A stretch of DNA of 64,000 bases from Candidatus Gastranaerophilales bacterium. GTDB lineage: Bacteria > Cyanobacteriota > Vampirovibrionia > Gastranaerophilales > Gastranaerophilaceae. The translations under genes and the position numbers were made by a program. The stretch spans positions 62,001 through 126,000 of the forward strand of contig CALURK010000003.1 of the NCBI GenBank assembly GCA_944323165.1. Direction: 5' to 3'. Shown piece by piece: positions 1-7,932 of the stretch; positions within the stretch are counted from its first letter, which is position 1; every line of letters begins with the position of its first letter. The notes beneath the pieces were generated by a model. The model was given only the letters and a program-made list of their open reading frames with translations, was not told the origin of the DNA and made no database searches.

Positions 1-43
1 AAATATTACAGCATCAAGAGGTGGAAGAACCTTAGATTTTTAA
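1..43 (+). CDS. 3' end of an upstream gene (partial)
   Basis: An open frame enters from the left edge and ends at a TAA, giving the last 13 residues NITASRGGRTLDF. It is followed after 12 bases by the next gene, whose Shine-Dalgarno AAAAAGGAG abuts the stop, so the two are probably co-transcribed. Too little is visible to name the product. By context with the Ycf35/DUF2997 genes it may be their usual ATPase partner, but that is a guess. Confidence 0.5.
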   Translation, partial: NITASRGGRTLDF

Positions 44-55
44 AAAGGAGTTTGT

Positions 56-625
56 ATGTCTTGTTCGATATTCGCTATACCATATGCTTTAGCCTGGATT
101 GTAGGGTCTATAGTCGTTACGCGTGTAAATGAGTTATCTATTGAAAATGAGTCTGAGGTTAGGGATGCTCATGAAGCAAAAAACCTTACTTTAGCAGATG
201 AAAATTCTGAGGATATTGAGATAGCTCCGTGCTCTGAAGCTCAAATTATTTCGGAGAAGCATTTTATTGAAAAAAGTTTAGAAACGCCATTTGTAGATAA
301 AAATCTATTAATAAAAACTCTTAAGGAGCATGGTGTGAGAGGTTTAAGCGAAAATGATTACGGACAAATAGTGTGTTATTCAGGAAGTTATGAACTAAAA
401 TTTGAACGCAGTAATGAAAATAAGCCTTATTCTCTGGTTATAAAGTGCCTGGATACTGATAGTGCTGAGTCAAAACTGACAGAGTTGGGAAATGAGTATA
501 CTGTAAATGTTCAGGAAGAAAGCTACAATAATATAATTTCTAAGCTAAAAGAAAACAACCTGCAGATAGAAAACGAAGAGATTTGTGACGATAACACTAT
601 AGTTTTAACAGTAAATTTGGAGTAA
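56..625 (+). CDS. Ycf35-like (DUF1257) protein with N-terminal membrane segment
   Basis: 189 residues. Residues 3-23 form a hydrophobic, probably membrane-spanning segment. Residues 24-80 are acidic and low in complexity. Residues 82-189 resemble the DUF1257/Ycf35 family of cyanobacteria and plastids: the pattern YELKFER, then the YTVNVQEESYNNIISKLKEN helix and a final EDxTIxLxV-type strand. The molecular function of Ycf35 is not established. Canonical members start directly with the soluble domain, so the membrane segment plus acidic linker is unusual. A good AAGGAG lies 7 bases before the ATG. The DUF2997 gene follows after 2 bases, the usual cyanobacterial pairing. The family call comes from pattern recognition only. 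Confidence 0.65.
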   Translation: MSCSIFAIPYALAWIVGSIVVTRVNELSIENESEVRDAHEAKNLTLADENSEDIEIAPCSEAQIISEKHFIEKSLETPFVDKNLLIKTLKEHGVRGLSENDYGQIVCYSGSYELKFERSNENKPYSLVIKCLDTDSAESKLTELGNEYTVNVQEESYNNIISKLKENNLQIENEEICDDNTIVLTVNLE

Positions 626-627
626 AT

Positions 628-837
628 ATGTCAAAAAAGATGAAAATAAGACTTTTGCCAAATGGTGAAATCCAGATGGAAACGATTGGTGTAAAGGGTA
701 AAAAATGTCTGGATTACGTTAAATTATTTCAAAAGTTGGTAGACGCAAAGATCACTAATACAAAGTTAACAAATGAGTATTATGAAAGCGATAGTGAAAT
801 TGTAGCAACAGATAATGCAGAAATAAGATTAGAATAA
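628..837 (+). CDS. DUF2997 family small protein
   Basis: 69 residues. The core MKIRLLPNGEIQMETIGVKG followed by KKCLDYVKLFQKL fits DUF2997, a short beta-beta-alpha family: strand with D/N-G turn, second strand, then G-x-KGxxC and a helix. In cyanobacteria and some phages such genes sit beside DUF1257 genes, as here (2-base gap to the Ycf35-like gene). No catalytic motif is seen and the role of the pair is unknown. The conserved Cys in KGKKC is present. The ATP synthase promoter begins just after its stop, so it marks the end of its operon. Confidence 0.65.
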   Translation: MSKKMKIRLLPNGEIQMETIGVKGKKCLDYVKLFQKLVDAKITNTKLTNEYYESDSEIVATDNAEIRLE

Positions 838-845
838 AATAGACA

Positions 846-874
846 TTGCATAAGTATTTTTTTTGTGCTAGTAT
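846..874 (+). promoter_or_regulatory. Sigma70-type promoter of the ATP synthase operon
   Basis: TTGCAT and TAGTAT are separated by exactly 17 bases, 45 bases upstream of the subunit a start codon. The short leader that follows can form a small hairpin (CAGG...CCTG) ahead of the AGAGAGG ribosome site. It is the only good promoter seen before the seven-gene operon. Confidence 0.65.
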
Positions 875-918
875 CAGGTGGGGAATGAGGTTCCTGAAAA
901 CAGAAGAGAGGTTGTTCA

Positions 919-1614
919 ATGAGCGAAGGACATTGGATTGTAAATAAAGTTATAGCCGGTCATTCAATGGCTTTTAATATGGATACATTAATTACGATGT
1001 GGGCTGCCATGTTATTTTTGTTAATCGTGTCCTTTATAGCGACCAGAAAATTGACAATATTCCCTACTAAATTACAAATAGTATTTGAAAGTATTTTGGG
1101 ATATTTTTCAGATTTAGTAACAGGTATGATGCCAAAAGAGGGCAAGAAGCATTTTCCTTTAATAGCATCGTTATTTTTATTTATTATAACGGCAAATCTT
1201 ATGGGGCAGTTGCCATTAAAGATGATACAATTAAAAACCGGTGAGTTTGCCTCTCCAACAAATGATATAAACTTAACTGCAGGTTTGGCAATAATAGTTT
1301 TAATATATTACGTAACAGCAGGTTTAATTAAGAAAAAAGGAAGATTTTTGCTGCATGAGTTTTCTTTTGTAGGAATAATCTCTATGCTTGTTGAAATATT
1401 GGAGTTGTTTACAAGACCATTAACATTGGCATTACGACTTTTTGGAAATATTTTAGCTGGTGAAATATTAATTACGGCCTTATTAGGCTTATGTGCTTGG
1501 GGACTACCGCTGCCGATAATGTTTTTTGAAATATTGGTAGCTTGTGTTCAGGCATTAGTATTTACAATGTTGACTACTGTTTATATAGCAACAGCTGTAA
1601 ATGAGGAACATTAA
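919..1614 (+). CDS. atpB: ATP synthase F0 subunit a
   Basis: 231 residues, normal length. Membrane subunit forming the proton half-channels of F0. Five or six hydrophobic helices are visible. The penultimate one carries RPLTLALRLFGNILAG, in which Arg173 is the invariant arginine that works against the c-ring carboxylate. It is the first gene of a seven-gene operon in cyanobacterial order. There is no atpI-like gene in front. AGAGAGG lies upstream of the ATG. Confidence 0.97.
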   Translation: MSEGHWIVNKVIAGHSMAFNMDTLITMWAAMLFLLIVSFIATRKLTIFPTKLQIVFESILGYFSDLVTGMMPKEGKKHFPLIASLFLFIITANLMGQLPLKMIQLKTGEFASPTNDINLTAGLAIIVLIYYVTAGLIKKKGRFLLHEFSFVGIISMLVEILELFTRPLTLALRLFGNILAGEILITALLGLCAWGLPLPIMFFEILVACVQALVFTMLTTVYIATAVNEEH

Positions 1615-1649
1615 AATAAAAGAAAGTAGAAGATAAGAAGGAGAAAAAA

Positions 1650-1895
1650 ATGGAAGAAGTAAAAACAATTTCAGATTTAGCACAATTAGGAGCTGGTATT
1701 GCAATGGGTTTTGGAGCAATCGGTGCAGGTCTTGGTATCGGTGTTGCAACAAAAGGTTTGATGGATGCAATTTCAAGACAACCGGAAATAGCAGGTAAGG
1801 CAGTAGGTTTCTTCCTTGTAGGTGCTGCTCTTGCAGAAGCTTGTGCTATTTATGCATTAGTTATAGCTATGAAATTGTCTGGTATGATGGGTTAA
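1650..1895 (+). CDS. atpE: ATP synthase F0 subunit c
   Basis: 81 residues forming a two-helix hairpin with the polar loop SRQPE. Glu63 in GAALAEACAIY is the ion-binding carboxylate. The sodium-binding signature of Na+-type c subunits is absent: the position equivalent to Gln32 of the Ilyobacter ring is Ile30, and the residue after the Glu is Ala instead of Ser. The ring should therefore carry protons. Glycine-rich helix 1 (GAGIAMGFGAIGAGLGIG) is typical. A strong AGAAGGAG lies before the start, as expected for the most abundant F0 subunit. Confidence 0.97.
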   Translation: MEEVKTISDLAQLGAGIAMGFGAIGAGLGIGVATKGLMDAISRQPEIAGKAVGFFLVGAALAEACAIYALVIAMKLSGMMG

Positions 1896-1968
1896 TTATT
1901 AGCTTTACGAATATTTTGTTTTATTTTACCAAAAGAGTGAATATACTCGGAACAAAAGGTTATACAAT

Positions 1969-2439
1969 ATGGAATTCAATGCAACATTTTTAGTAACAAT
2001 AGTATCTTTTATAGTTTTTGTTTTCTTAATGAACAAAATTCTTTATGAACCAATGCTTAAGATTGTTTCAGAAAGAAAGACGTTCATTGATGGAAATTTG
2101 CAAGCAGCAGATGAGAACCATAAAAAGGCAGAAGAAATTTCGAACAAAAAAGAAGAAAGATTAAATGGCGCAAGAAATGACGCAAAGAACTTATATTCAA
2201 AATCTGTATCAGAATTCAAATCACAAAAAGATGATATAGTAAAACAAGCCCAAGAGGATTCAGATAGAGAATTCAGTCAAGCGAATGATAACCTGGTAAA
2301 TATATCAAATGAAACAAAAGAAGGACTAAAGTCAAGAATGTCAGATTTAGCAAACGATATAGTAGAAAAAGTCATCGGTTATAGAAGCGAGGTTCAGGGT
2401 TTCAATAATGATGACGTAAATAGAATTCTCTATCAATAG
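1969..2439 (+). CDS. atpF': ATP synthase F0 subunit b' (AtpF-prime)
   Basis: 156 residues: one N-terminal membrane helix (about residues 5-24) followed by a long charged coiled-coil stalk. Having two adjacent, non-identical b-type genes is characteristic of cyanobacteria, plastids and a few other groups. This first copy, between c and b, takes the b' position by synteny. No strong Shine-Dalgarno is visible. The 73-base gap after subunit c has no obvious terminator, so translation may be weaker, fitting one b' copy per complex. Confidence 0.92.
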   Translation: MEFNATFLVTIVSFIVFVFLMNKILYEPMLKIVSERKTFIDGNLQAADENHKKAEEISNKKEERLNGARNDAKNLYSKSVSEFKSQKDDIVKQAQEDSDREFSQANDNLVNISNETKEGLKSRMSDLANDIVEKVIGYRSEVQGFNNDDVNRILYQ

Positions 2440-2452
2440 AGAGGAAAAGTCG

Positions 2453-2962
2453 ATGAGCGGTGTTGGTGAAATTATAAATTACATAGGAAGAACAAATCTT
2501 TTTAACTTCATAATATTCTTTGGCATAATAGTATGGGTATGCAAGAAGATAAATGTGTCAGAGAAGATAGAAGCATCAAGAAGTTCTGTTGTCGATAATA
2601 TAGAAAACTCAAAGACAGCTAAATCTGAATCAGAAGATGATTTAAGAAAAATAGAAGAGTCAGTTTCTCATATAGAGGAAGAAATTGATAAAATCATAAA
2701 GAAATCTGAAAAGAATGCTCAGATGGTTGGCGAGAAGATTTTATCAGACGCGAAAGTAACTGTCGGTAACATAAAAGAAAATTCGAAGAAGTCGATAGAA
2801 GCGCGAGCAGGACTTATAAAGAATGATATTTTAAGACGAGCTTCGATTGCGTCGATAGATGTAGCTCGCAATCACATAATAGAAGAGTTAAATCGTAATC
2901 CGGAATTACACAACAAGCTTATAGATGAAAGTATAGAAGCTGTGAATGGGGTTTTGATATAA
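2453..2962 (+). CDS. atpF: ATP synthase F0 subunit b
   Basis: 169 residues: membrane helix at about residues 15-31, then a coiled-coil peripheral stalk rich in Lys, Glu and Ser. The sequence differs clearly from b' upstream, as expected for a heterodimeric stator. GAGGAAAAG precedes the ATG. The stop shares one base with the start of delta (TAATG), so the two are probably translationally coupled. Confidence 0.94.
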   Translation: MSGVGEIINYIGRTNLFNFIIFFGIIVWVCKKINVSEKIEASRSSVVDNIENSKTAKSESEDDLRKIEESVSHIEEEIDKIIKKSEKNAQMVGEKILSDAKVTVGNIKENSKKSIEARAGLIKNDILRRASIASIDVARNHIIEELNRNPELHNKLIDESIEAVNGVLI

Positions 2963-3528
2963 TGGGTTCAAGTGCAAAATTAAAAGGATCAGAACTTATA
3001 GCAAAAAGATGGGCAAAGGCTCTAATAGATTTAGCTGATGAAGATGGAGGAATTTCAAAAGAAGAGATTCTTGCAGAGTTAAAGGACATTAACAATAATA
3101 TTTCATCTTCAAAAGAACTGGCTGATATGTTAGTAAATCCTGTGGTTTCTCAGGAGGAAAAGCAAGCTGTTCTTGTCAGGTTGTTTCAAAGTCGCCTGAT
3201 GCCAATAGTTTTTAAATTTTTAACTGTTGTAAATTCAAAGAACAGGTTGGGTTATTTAGAGCCAATAGCGCAAGAATTTCAAAAAGAGTTAGAAAATTCC
3301 AAAAATATAATAAGGGTAAGTGTAACATCAGCAATAGAATTAGATGATGGAAAGAAAGATTATATAAGAAGCAAATTGGAAGAAAAGCTAAAAAAAGAGG
3401 TTTTAACGACCTGGGTTATAGATTCAAATATAATAGGCGGTTTAATATTTAATATAAATGAGACAATCGTAGATAACAGCATAAGACATCGATTGGACAA
3501 TATAGGAAAACAAATAATAAAGGGATAA
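2962..3528 (+). CDS. atpH: ATP synthase F1 subunit delta
   Basis: 188 residues, usual length for the OSCP/delta family that joins the peripheral stalk to the top of F1. The N-terminal helical bundle shows ELIAKRWAKALIDLA (family pattern A..YA.AL...A), then the conserved Leu/Val-Asn-P region and a C-terminal domain with SAIELDD and WVIDSNIIGGLIFNI (family pattern D..liGG). The start overlaps subunit b by one base. Confidence 0.95.
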   Translation: MGSSAKLKGSELIAKRWAKALIDLADEDGGISKEEILAELKDINNNISSSKELADMLVNPVVSQEEKQAVLVRLFQSRLMPIVFKFLTVVNSKNRLGYLEPIAQEFQKELENSKNIIRVSVTSAIELDDGKKDYIRSKLEEKLKKEVLTTWVIDSNIIGGLIFNINETIVDNSIRHRLDNIGKQIIKG

Positions 3529-3573
3529 AAGCAAGTAAAAAATAAAATGCTTAAATAACAGAAAGGGTAAAAT

Positions 3574-5085
3574 ATGGCAGTAATTAATCCTGATGAAATA
3601 AGTTCAATATTAAAAGAGAATATTCGCAATTACGAAGCCAAGGCAGAAGTATCCAATATCGGAAGCGTTCTGGAAGTCGGTGACGGTATTGCGAGAATAT
3701 ATGGTTTGCGAAATGTAATGTCTAATGAGCTTGTAGAGTTTGAAGACGGCAAAGGTACATTAGGAATTACATTAAACCTTGAAGAAGACAATGTTGGTGT
3801 AGTTATTTTAGGAGAGTACACTCATATTAAGGAAGGTATGACTGTAAAGACTACCGGAAGGATTGCATCAGTTCCGGTCGGTGATGCTTTAATCGGAAGA
3901 ATTGTAAACCCAACAGGACGTCCAATAGATGGTAAAGGTGAAATACTGACAGATAAAACACGTCCGATAGAAAGGGTAGCTCCTGGTATTGTTGCAAGGA
4001 AATCTGTACACCAACCATTACAAACAGGCTTAACTGCTATAGATGCTCTTACCCCAATCGGAAGAGGTCAAAGAGAATTGATCATTGGTGATAGACAGAC
4101 AGGTAAGACTGCTATTGCTATTGATACAATATTAAATCAAAAAGGTGGGGACGTAATTTGTATATATGTAGCAGTAGGTCAGAAGGCATCTACGGTTGCT
4201 CAGTTAGCAAAAACTTTAGAAAAACATGGTGCGATGGATTATTCAATAATAGTTTCAGCAACAGCGAATGAGCCGGCGCCGTTACAGTATATAGCACCAT
4301 TTGCGGGTGTTGCAATTGCTGAAGAATTTATGGAACAAGGAAAACACGTTCTTATAGTATATGATGATTTGACGAAGCACGCTCAGGCTTATCGTGCGAT
4401 GAGTTTGCTTTTGAAAAGACCACCAGGACGTGAAGCATACCCTGGAGATGTATTCTACTTACACTCGAGATTATTGGAAAGAGCTGTAAAACTCAACGAT
4501 GAATTAGGCGGTGGAAGTATCACAGCGCTTCCGATTATTGAAACTCAAGCAGGCGATGTTTCAGCATATATTCCTACCAACGTAATTTCAATTACAGATG
4601 GACAGATATTCTTGGAATCATCATTGTTTAACTCAGGTGTAAGACCTGCAATTAACGCTGGTATTTCAGTTTCTCGTGTAGGTGGTGCAGCTCAAACCAA
4701 AGGTATTAAACAGGTCGCAGGTAAGCTTCGTTTGGACTTAGCTCAGTTTAGAGAACTTGAGGCATTCGCTCAGTTTGCATCAGACTTGGATGCAGCAACT
4801 AAAAAGCAACTTCTAAGAGGTCAAAAACTTACAGAAGTTTTAAAACAACCTCAATATAATCCTTTGACAGTTGCTCAGCAAGTTACAATTCTTTTTGCTG
4901 CAAATGAAGGATTTTTGGACGAAGTTGAAAATACTAAAATCAATGATTACAAGTCTGGTTGGTTTGAATATTTTGAAGCTAATATGCCTGAATTGAGCGC
5001 AAAACTTAATGCAGGTGAGAAGCTTTCAGATGAAGACATTGCTTCTTTGAAACAAAATTTGGAAGCTTACGGAAAGAATTTGTAA
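3574..5085 (+). CDS. atpA: ATP synthase F1 subunit alpha
   Basis: 503 residues, full length. Non-catalytic nucleotide-binding subunit of F1. Walker A GDRQTGKT is at residues 172-179, the Walker B region is HVLIVYDD, and the arginine finger is Arg368 in [10 protein letters not shown]. The N-terminal beta-barrel and C-terminal helical domain are intact. AGAAAGGG precedes the ATG. The catalytic beta subunit is not in the window. Confidence 0.98.
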   Translation: MAVINPDEISSILKENIRNYEAKAEVSNIGSVLEVGDGIARIYGLRNVMSNELVEFEDGKGTLGITLNLEEDNVGVVILGEYTHIKEGMTVKTTGRIASVPVGDALIGRIVNPTGRPIDGKGEILTDKTRPIERVAPGIVARKSVHQPLQTGLTAIDALTPIGRGQRELIIGDRQTGKTAIAIDTILNQKGGDVICIYVAVGQKASTVAQLAKTLEKHGAMDYSIIVSATANEPAPLQYIAPFAGVAIAEEFMEQGKHVLIVYDDLTKHAQAYRAMSLLLKRPPGREAYPGDVFYLHSRLLERAVKLNDELGGGSITALPIIETQAGDVSAYIPTNVISITDGQIFLESSLFNSGVRPAINAGISVSRVGGAAQTKGIKQVAGKLRLDLAQFRELEAFAQFASDLDAATKKQLLRGQKLTEVLKQPQYNPLTVAQQVTILFAANEGFLDEVENTKINDYKSGWFEYFEANMPELSAKLNAGEKLSDEDIASLKQNLEAYGKNL

Positions 5086-5123
5086 TCAAAATTTCAGGTC
5101 AAGGGAAATAAAAAGGTAGAAAT

Positions 5124-6035
5124 ATGCCAAACTTAAAAGATATAAAAAGCAGAATTTCAAGCGTACAGAATACAAAAAAAATTACAAAAGCAATGAAAAT
5201 GGTTGCTGCTGCAAAGGTGAAAAAGGCAGAATCTACAGTAAAAGCTGCAAGACCATTTTCGGATGAACTGATGCAGATGTTTAGAAAGATGCTTGCTCAA
5301 GCGGGTGAATATTCAGTTGTTGGCTTGAATGTTTCCAGAGCATTGGATAATTATCCGGAGTTGTTGAAACAACGTCGTGTAAATTCGGAAGGGTTGCTGG
5401 TAATAACTTCAAATAAAGGATTAGCAGGTGCTTATAACGCTAATGTTATAAAAGCGGCTTTAAAGCGAGTTAAAGAAAATGATTCTCAAGGCGTACACAC
5501 TGTTATTTATCCTGTAGGTCAAAAAGCTGTTTCTGCTTTCAAACATAGAAGCGGTAATTTTGAAGTTAAGCAAGGTTATATAAGTATAGCAAACAATCCG
5601 ACAGCTACTGGTGCAAACTTGATAGCTGAAGACATTGCTGATGATTTTGTATCTGGTGCTATTGATAGAATTGACATTATAACAACACATTTTAACAACA
5701 TGATGTCTTATACTGTTCAGTCTTGGGATGTTTTACCTGTTAATATTGAAAAAGTACAAGAACACGAATTGGATCCTGTAATGGAGTTTGAACCTTCTGT
5801 TCATGCAGTGTTGCAGCAATTGGTTCCGATGTATATTTCAAATTCTATTTATCAAGCGCTATTGGAAGCAAACGCAAGTGAGTTGGCTGCCAGGATGACA
5901 GCTATGTCTGCAGCTTCTAATAATGCTGAAGAAATGATAAATACTCTAACTATTGATTACAATAAGGCTCGTCAAGCTGCGATTACTCAAGAACTTGTAG
6001 AAATAGTATCCGGTGCTCAGGGAGTTCAGGGGTAG
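5124..6035 (+). CDS. atpG: ATP synthase F1 subunit gamma
   Basis: 303 residues. Rotor shaft of F1. The N-terminal helix DIKSRISSVQNTKKITKAMK and the C-terminal RMTAMSAASNNAEEMI pair that form the central coiled coil are both present. The middle domain (about residues 195-235) does not obviously carry the cysteine-containing redox-regulation insert of photosynthetic organisms, fitting a non-photosynthetic relative. It is the last gene of the operon: what follows is a convergent gene, with no beta or epsilon gene. Confidence 0.96.
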   Translation: MPNLKDIKSRISSVQNTKKITKAMKMVAAAKVKKAESTVKAARPFSDELMQMFRKMLAQAGEYSVVGLNVSRALDNYPELLKQRRVNSEGLLVITSNKGLAGAYNANVIKAALKRVKENDSQGVHTVIYPVGQKAVSAFKHRSGNFEVKQGYISIANNPTATGANLIAEDIADDFVSGAIDRIDIITTHFNNMMSYTVQSWDVLPVNIEKVQEHELDPVMEFEPSVHAVLQQLVPMYISNSIYQALLEANASELAARMTAMSAASNNAEEMINTLTIDYNKARQAAITQELVEIVSGAQGVQG

Positions 6036-6051
6036 ATAACTATTTAATTAT

Positions 6052-6434
6052 TTACGCTTTATAATTAAGTTCTTGTGCGTTATGTTTTTGTAGAAGTTTT
6101 TTATTGTTACTGTCAATATAATTGCTTGTACCTAAAATAGACAGTGTTGCGCCTGCGATACCTGCAGCTGAACCGATTATCCATTTTAAGACATTGCTCG
6201 CAAGTTTCTTTGTGGCAAGGCTTGCAATAATTACTGATGCAAATATTGATGATACAAAAGCTGTATTGGCAATTATTGAAGTTTTTTTGTCATTTTTTTT
6301 GTATTCATTTATGAATGTATCAAGGTTTTTTTGTGGAACTTTATAGTATAAACGCTTGTCACTTTTTTCAGATTTTATTTCAACTTGAACGTTTTGGTTA
6401 TCTAGCTTGTTTAAAACTTTAATTTCAACACTCA
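6052..6434 (-). CDS. Unknown protein, VPQ-domain plus two membrane helices
   Basis: 127 residues from the ATG chosen here; a GTG seven bases upstream leaves only 3 bases to AAAGGAG, so it is less likely. The N-terminal soluble part ends in KVPQKNLDTFINEYKK. Two hydrophobic helices follow (about residues 53-73 and 81-101), then a short polar tail. The same arrangement, with matching V-P-Q-x3-D-x-F-x3-Y-K spacing, occurs in the gene at the right end of the window, so the two are paralogues. There is no signal peptide. Its 5' region carries the 15-bp near-palindrome and a related promoter. Function unknown. Confidence 0.7.
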
Positions 6435-6453
6435 TAAACACAAACTCCTTTAA

Positions 6454-6516
6454 CTAAGTAAACACAATCAAGATTGAAGATTGCTAAAATATAAAAATAA
6501 ATTTACAAATCTTAAC
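6454..6516 (-). promoter_or_regulatory. GTTA-N7-TAAC-type element and variant promoter
   Basis: Read on the minus strand: GTTAAGATTTGTAAA, 17 bases, GCAATCT, 14 bases, GTTTACTTAG. The first three parts match the recurring architecture exactly. The -10-like part matches the ACTTTATATA consensus poorly. Confidence 0.5.
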
Positions 6517-6517
6517 C

Positions 6518-6546
6518 TTGCGAAGATTTATTTCTTAAGCTATAAT
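6518..6546 (+). promoter_or_regulatory. Sigma70-type promoter, divergent from the minus-strand promoter
   Basis: TTGCGA, 17 bases, TATAAT, 19 bases before the chosen ATG of the rightward gene. It starts two bases after the 15-bp near-palindrome, so one bound protein could affect both divergent genes. Confidence 0.5.
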
Positions 6547-6564
6547 CCGAGTAGGTATGTGTAT

Positions 6565-7272
6565 ATGATAAATAGCGTAAATTATAACTACCCTACATTG
6601 GAAAAAATAGATACGTATCCCGAATTTAGTGAACGTTATGTTACAAAAAGTGAGTCGGTTGTTGATGCATTTATATCAAAACGTAATAAATCAAAGCGTA
6701 AAATATCAACAAAAGATAAATTTAAGGCTGGAATAGGTTCGGTATTGGGGTGCGCTTTGCCAATGGTTTATATGATGAAAAAGCAGAAGGTAAAAAATCC
6801 TTTCAAATTGGAATATGGATTAACAGAAATGGTTGCCTTATCTGCGACCTCAGTTTTAGGAGGCGTTGGGGCAGGTATGATTGGCGAGGATAAGGAAACA
6901 AATAAAAATAAAATAAAAGAGGGAATTTTCCAATTTCTGAATGCTTCAGTACCGGCTTGGGTCGTAGGCGGGGCTTTAAAATTATGTGAATCAAGCAAAA
7001 ATTATAACAATATCCCCGGAAAAATTTTAGCAATGATAGGGGGATTAATCATCGGTATGTATGGTGCAGCGTCTGTATCTAATGTAATATGTGATCCGCA
7101 CGATAAAGTTCCGGATAGAAAACTTACTTTATTGGATTGTTTGGTAAATATAGATGATGCATTAGGAGTTTTTGTACTTGCGAAATTTCCTTTGGTAGGA
7201 AAATTACATTTAGAAAGGGTGCTACCTTTTATATATACTTATTGTGGATATAGAGCAGGTAAAAGTAATTAA
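6565..7272 (+). CDS. Unknown multi-pass membrane protein
   Basis: 235 residues from the ATG placed just downstream of a TATAAT box; the open frame extends 28 codons further up but overlaps that promoter. The N-terminal 60 residues are polar. From RKISTKDKFKAGIGSVLG onward there are about four to five hydrophobic, Gly/Ala-rich segments (about residues 70-84, 99-117, 145-163, 173-191 and 213-228). Signal peptide and catalytic motif are lacking. The basic helix followed by Gly-rich hairpins resembles the layout of the two VPQ-domain proteins in this window, but similarity is weak. It ends one base before the convergent neighbour's end. Function unknown. Confidence 0.65.
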   Translation: MINSVNYNYPTLEKIDTYPEFSERYVTKSESVVDAFISKRNKSKRKISTKDKFKAGIGSVLGCALPMVYMMKKQKVKNPFKLEYGLTEMVALSATSVLGGVGAGMIGEDKETNKNKIKEGIFQFLNASVPAWVVGGALKLCESSKNYNNIPGKILAMIGGLIIGMYGAASVSNVICDPHDKVPDRKLTLLDCLVNIDDALGVFVLAKFPLVGKLHLERVLPFIYTYCGYRAGKSN

Positions 7273-7273
7273 T

Positions 7274-7855
7274 TTACTTTAGTATAGGGCATTTTTTTGC
7301 AAGTTCTCTATATTTTTCTATTAGTTTTTGTGGCATAAACATAGGTACTTCACCCAAGAATTTTGTATAGAAATCAGTACCCTTTTTTGTATTTTTAATA
7401 ATATTTTCTACTATCTTATTAACATCGTATGTTTTAAATTTTTTCAAAAGGTTATCTTTTTTAGTTTCATCTAAAATTTCACCAAAACGTTTTCCCCTTA
7501 AATAGTGAAATGCGTGAGAATTGAGCGCAGCATTTGACGTAATTTCAAAATAATCTAATCCCCTATTTATGCAATGTTCAACTTCTATTTGGTCTGCAAG
7601 TTTTCCAAAACCACTATATTTTTCAGGGTTATAATTTTTTATAAAAGAAACTTTAACCCCGTTTAGTGTATCGATAAGCCCAACAAAACCAACGGGAATT
7701 TTTCCATCCTTAACAATATATTTAGTGTAATTAATTTTGTAAGAAAGGGGTGAAACTTCTTTTGTAACACTAATATTATGTTTTTCTTTTACTTTATTTC
7801 CCTGCTTATCTTTTACGGAATAAAAAATATAGGGGCGCGAAATATTGTTTTCCAT
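7274..7855 (-). CDS. Divergent GNAT-like acetyltransferase (tentative)
   Basis: 193 residues. The middle resembles the acetyl-CoA-binding core of GNAT enzymes: a strand (PVGFVGLIDT), strand VKVSFIKNYN, the turn YSGFGKLADQIEVEHCINRG in place of the usual G-x-G-x-x-L helix, the strand YFEITSNAALNSHAFHYL, and the final RGKRFGE in place of the usual Y-x-k-x-GF. The C-terminal 70 residues are a lysine-rich helical extension. Substrate unknown. TATAAT abuts the ATG and no Shine-Dalgarno is seen, so the start is uncertain. It lies behind the gatA terminator. Confidence 0.5.
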   Translation of the reverse strand: MENNISRPYIFYSVKDKQGNKVKEKHNISVTKEVSPLSYKINYTKYIVKDGKIPVGFVGLIDTLNGVKVSFIKNYNPEKYSGFGKLADQIEVEHCINRGLDYFEITSNAALNSHAFHYLRGKRFGEILDETKKDNLLKKFKTYDVNKIVENIIKNTKKGTDFYTKFLGEVPMFMPQKLIEKYRELAKKCPILK

Positions 7856-7892
7856 ATTATATTAAAGATAGAAAAAAAATTTTTTGCTAACA

Positions 7893-7923
7893 AAAAACTC
7901 CTGAAATATTCAGGAGTTTTTTC
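7893..7923 (-). terminator. Rho-independent terminator after gatA
   Basis: Perfect stem CTCCTGAA/TTCAGGAG with A- and T-tracts on both sides, directly downstream of the gatA stop on the minus strand. Confidence 0.85.
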
Positions 7924-7932
7924 AATATTCAA

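Noticed and set aside
960-1145. Minus-strand frames opposite the ATP synthase genes and other long genes
   Set aside because: Antisense shadows of conserved genes without ribosome sites or own promoters.
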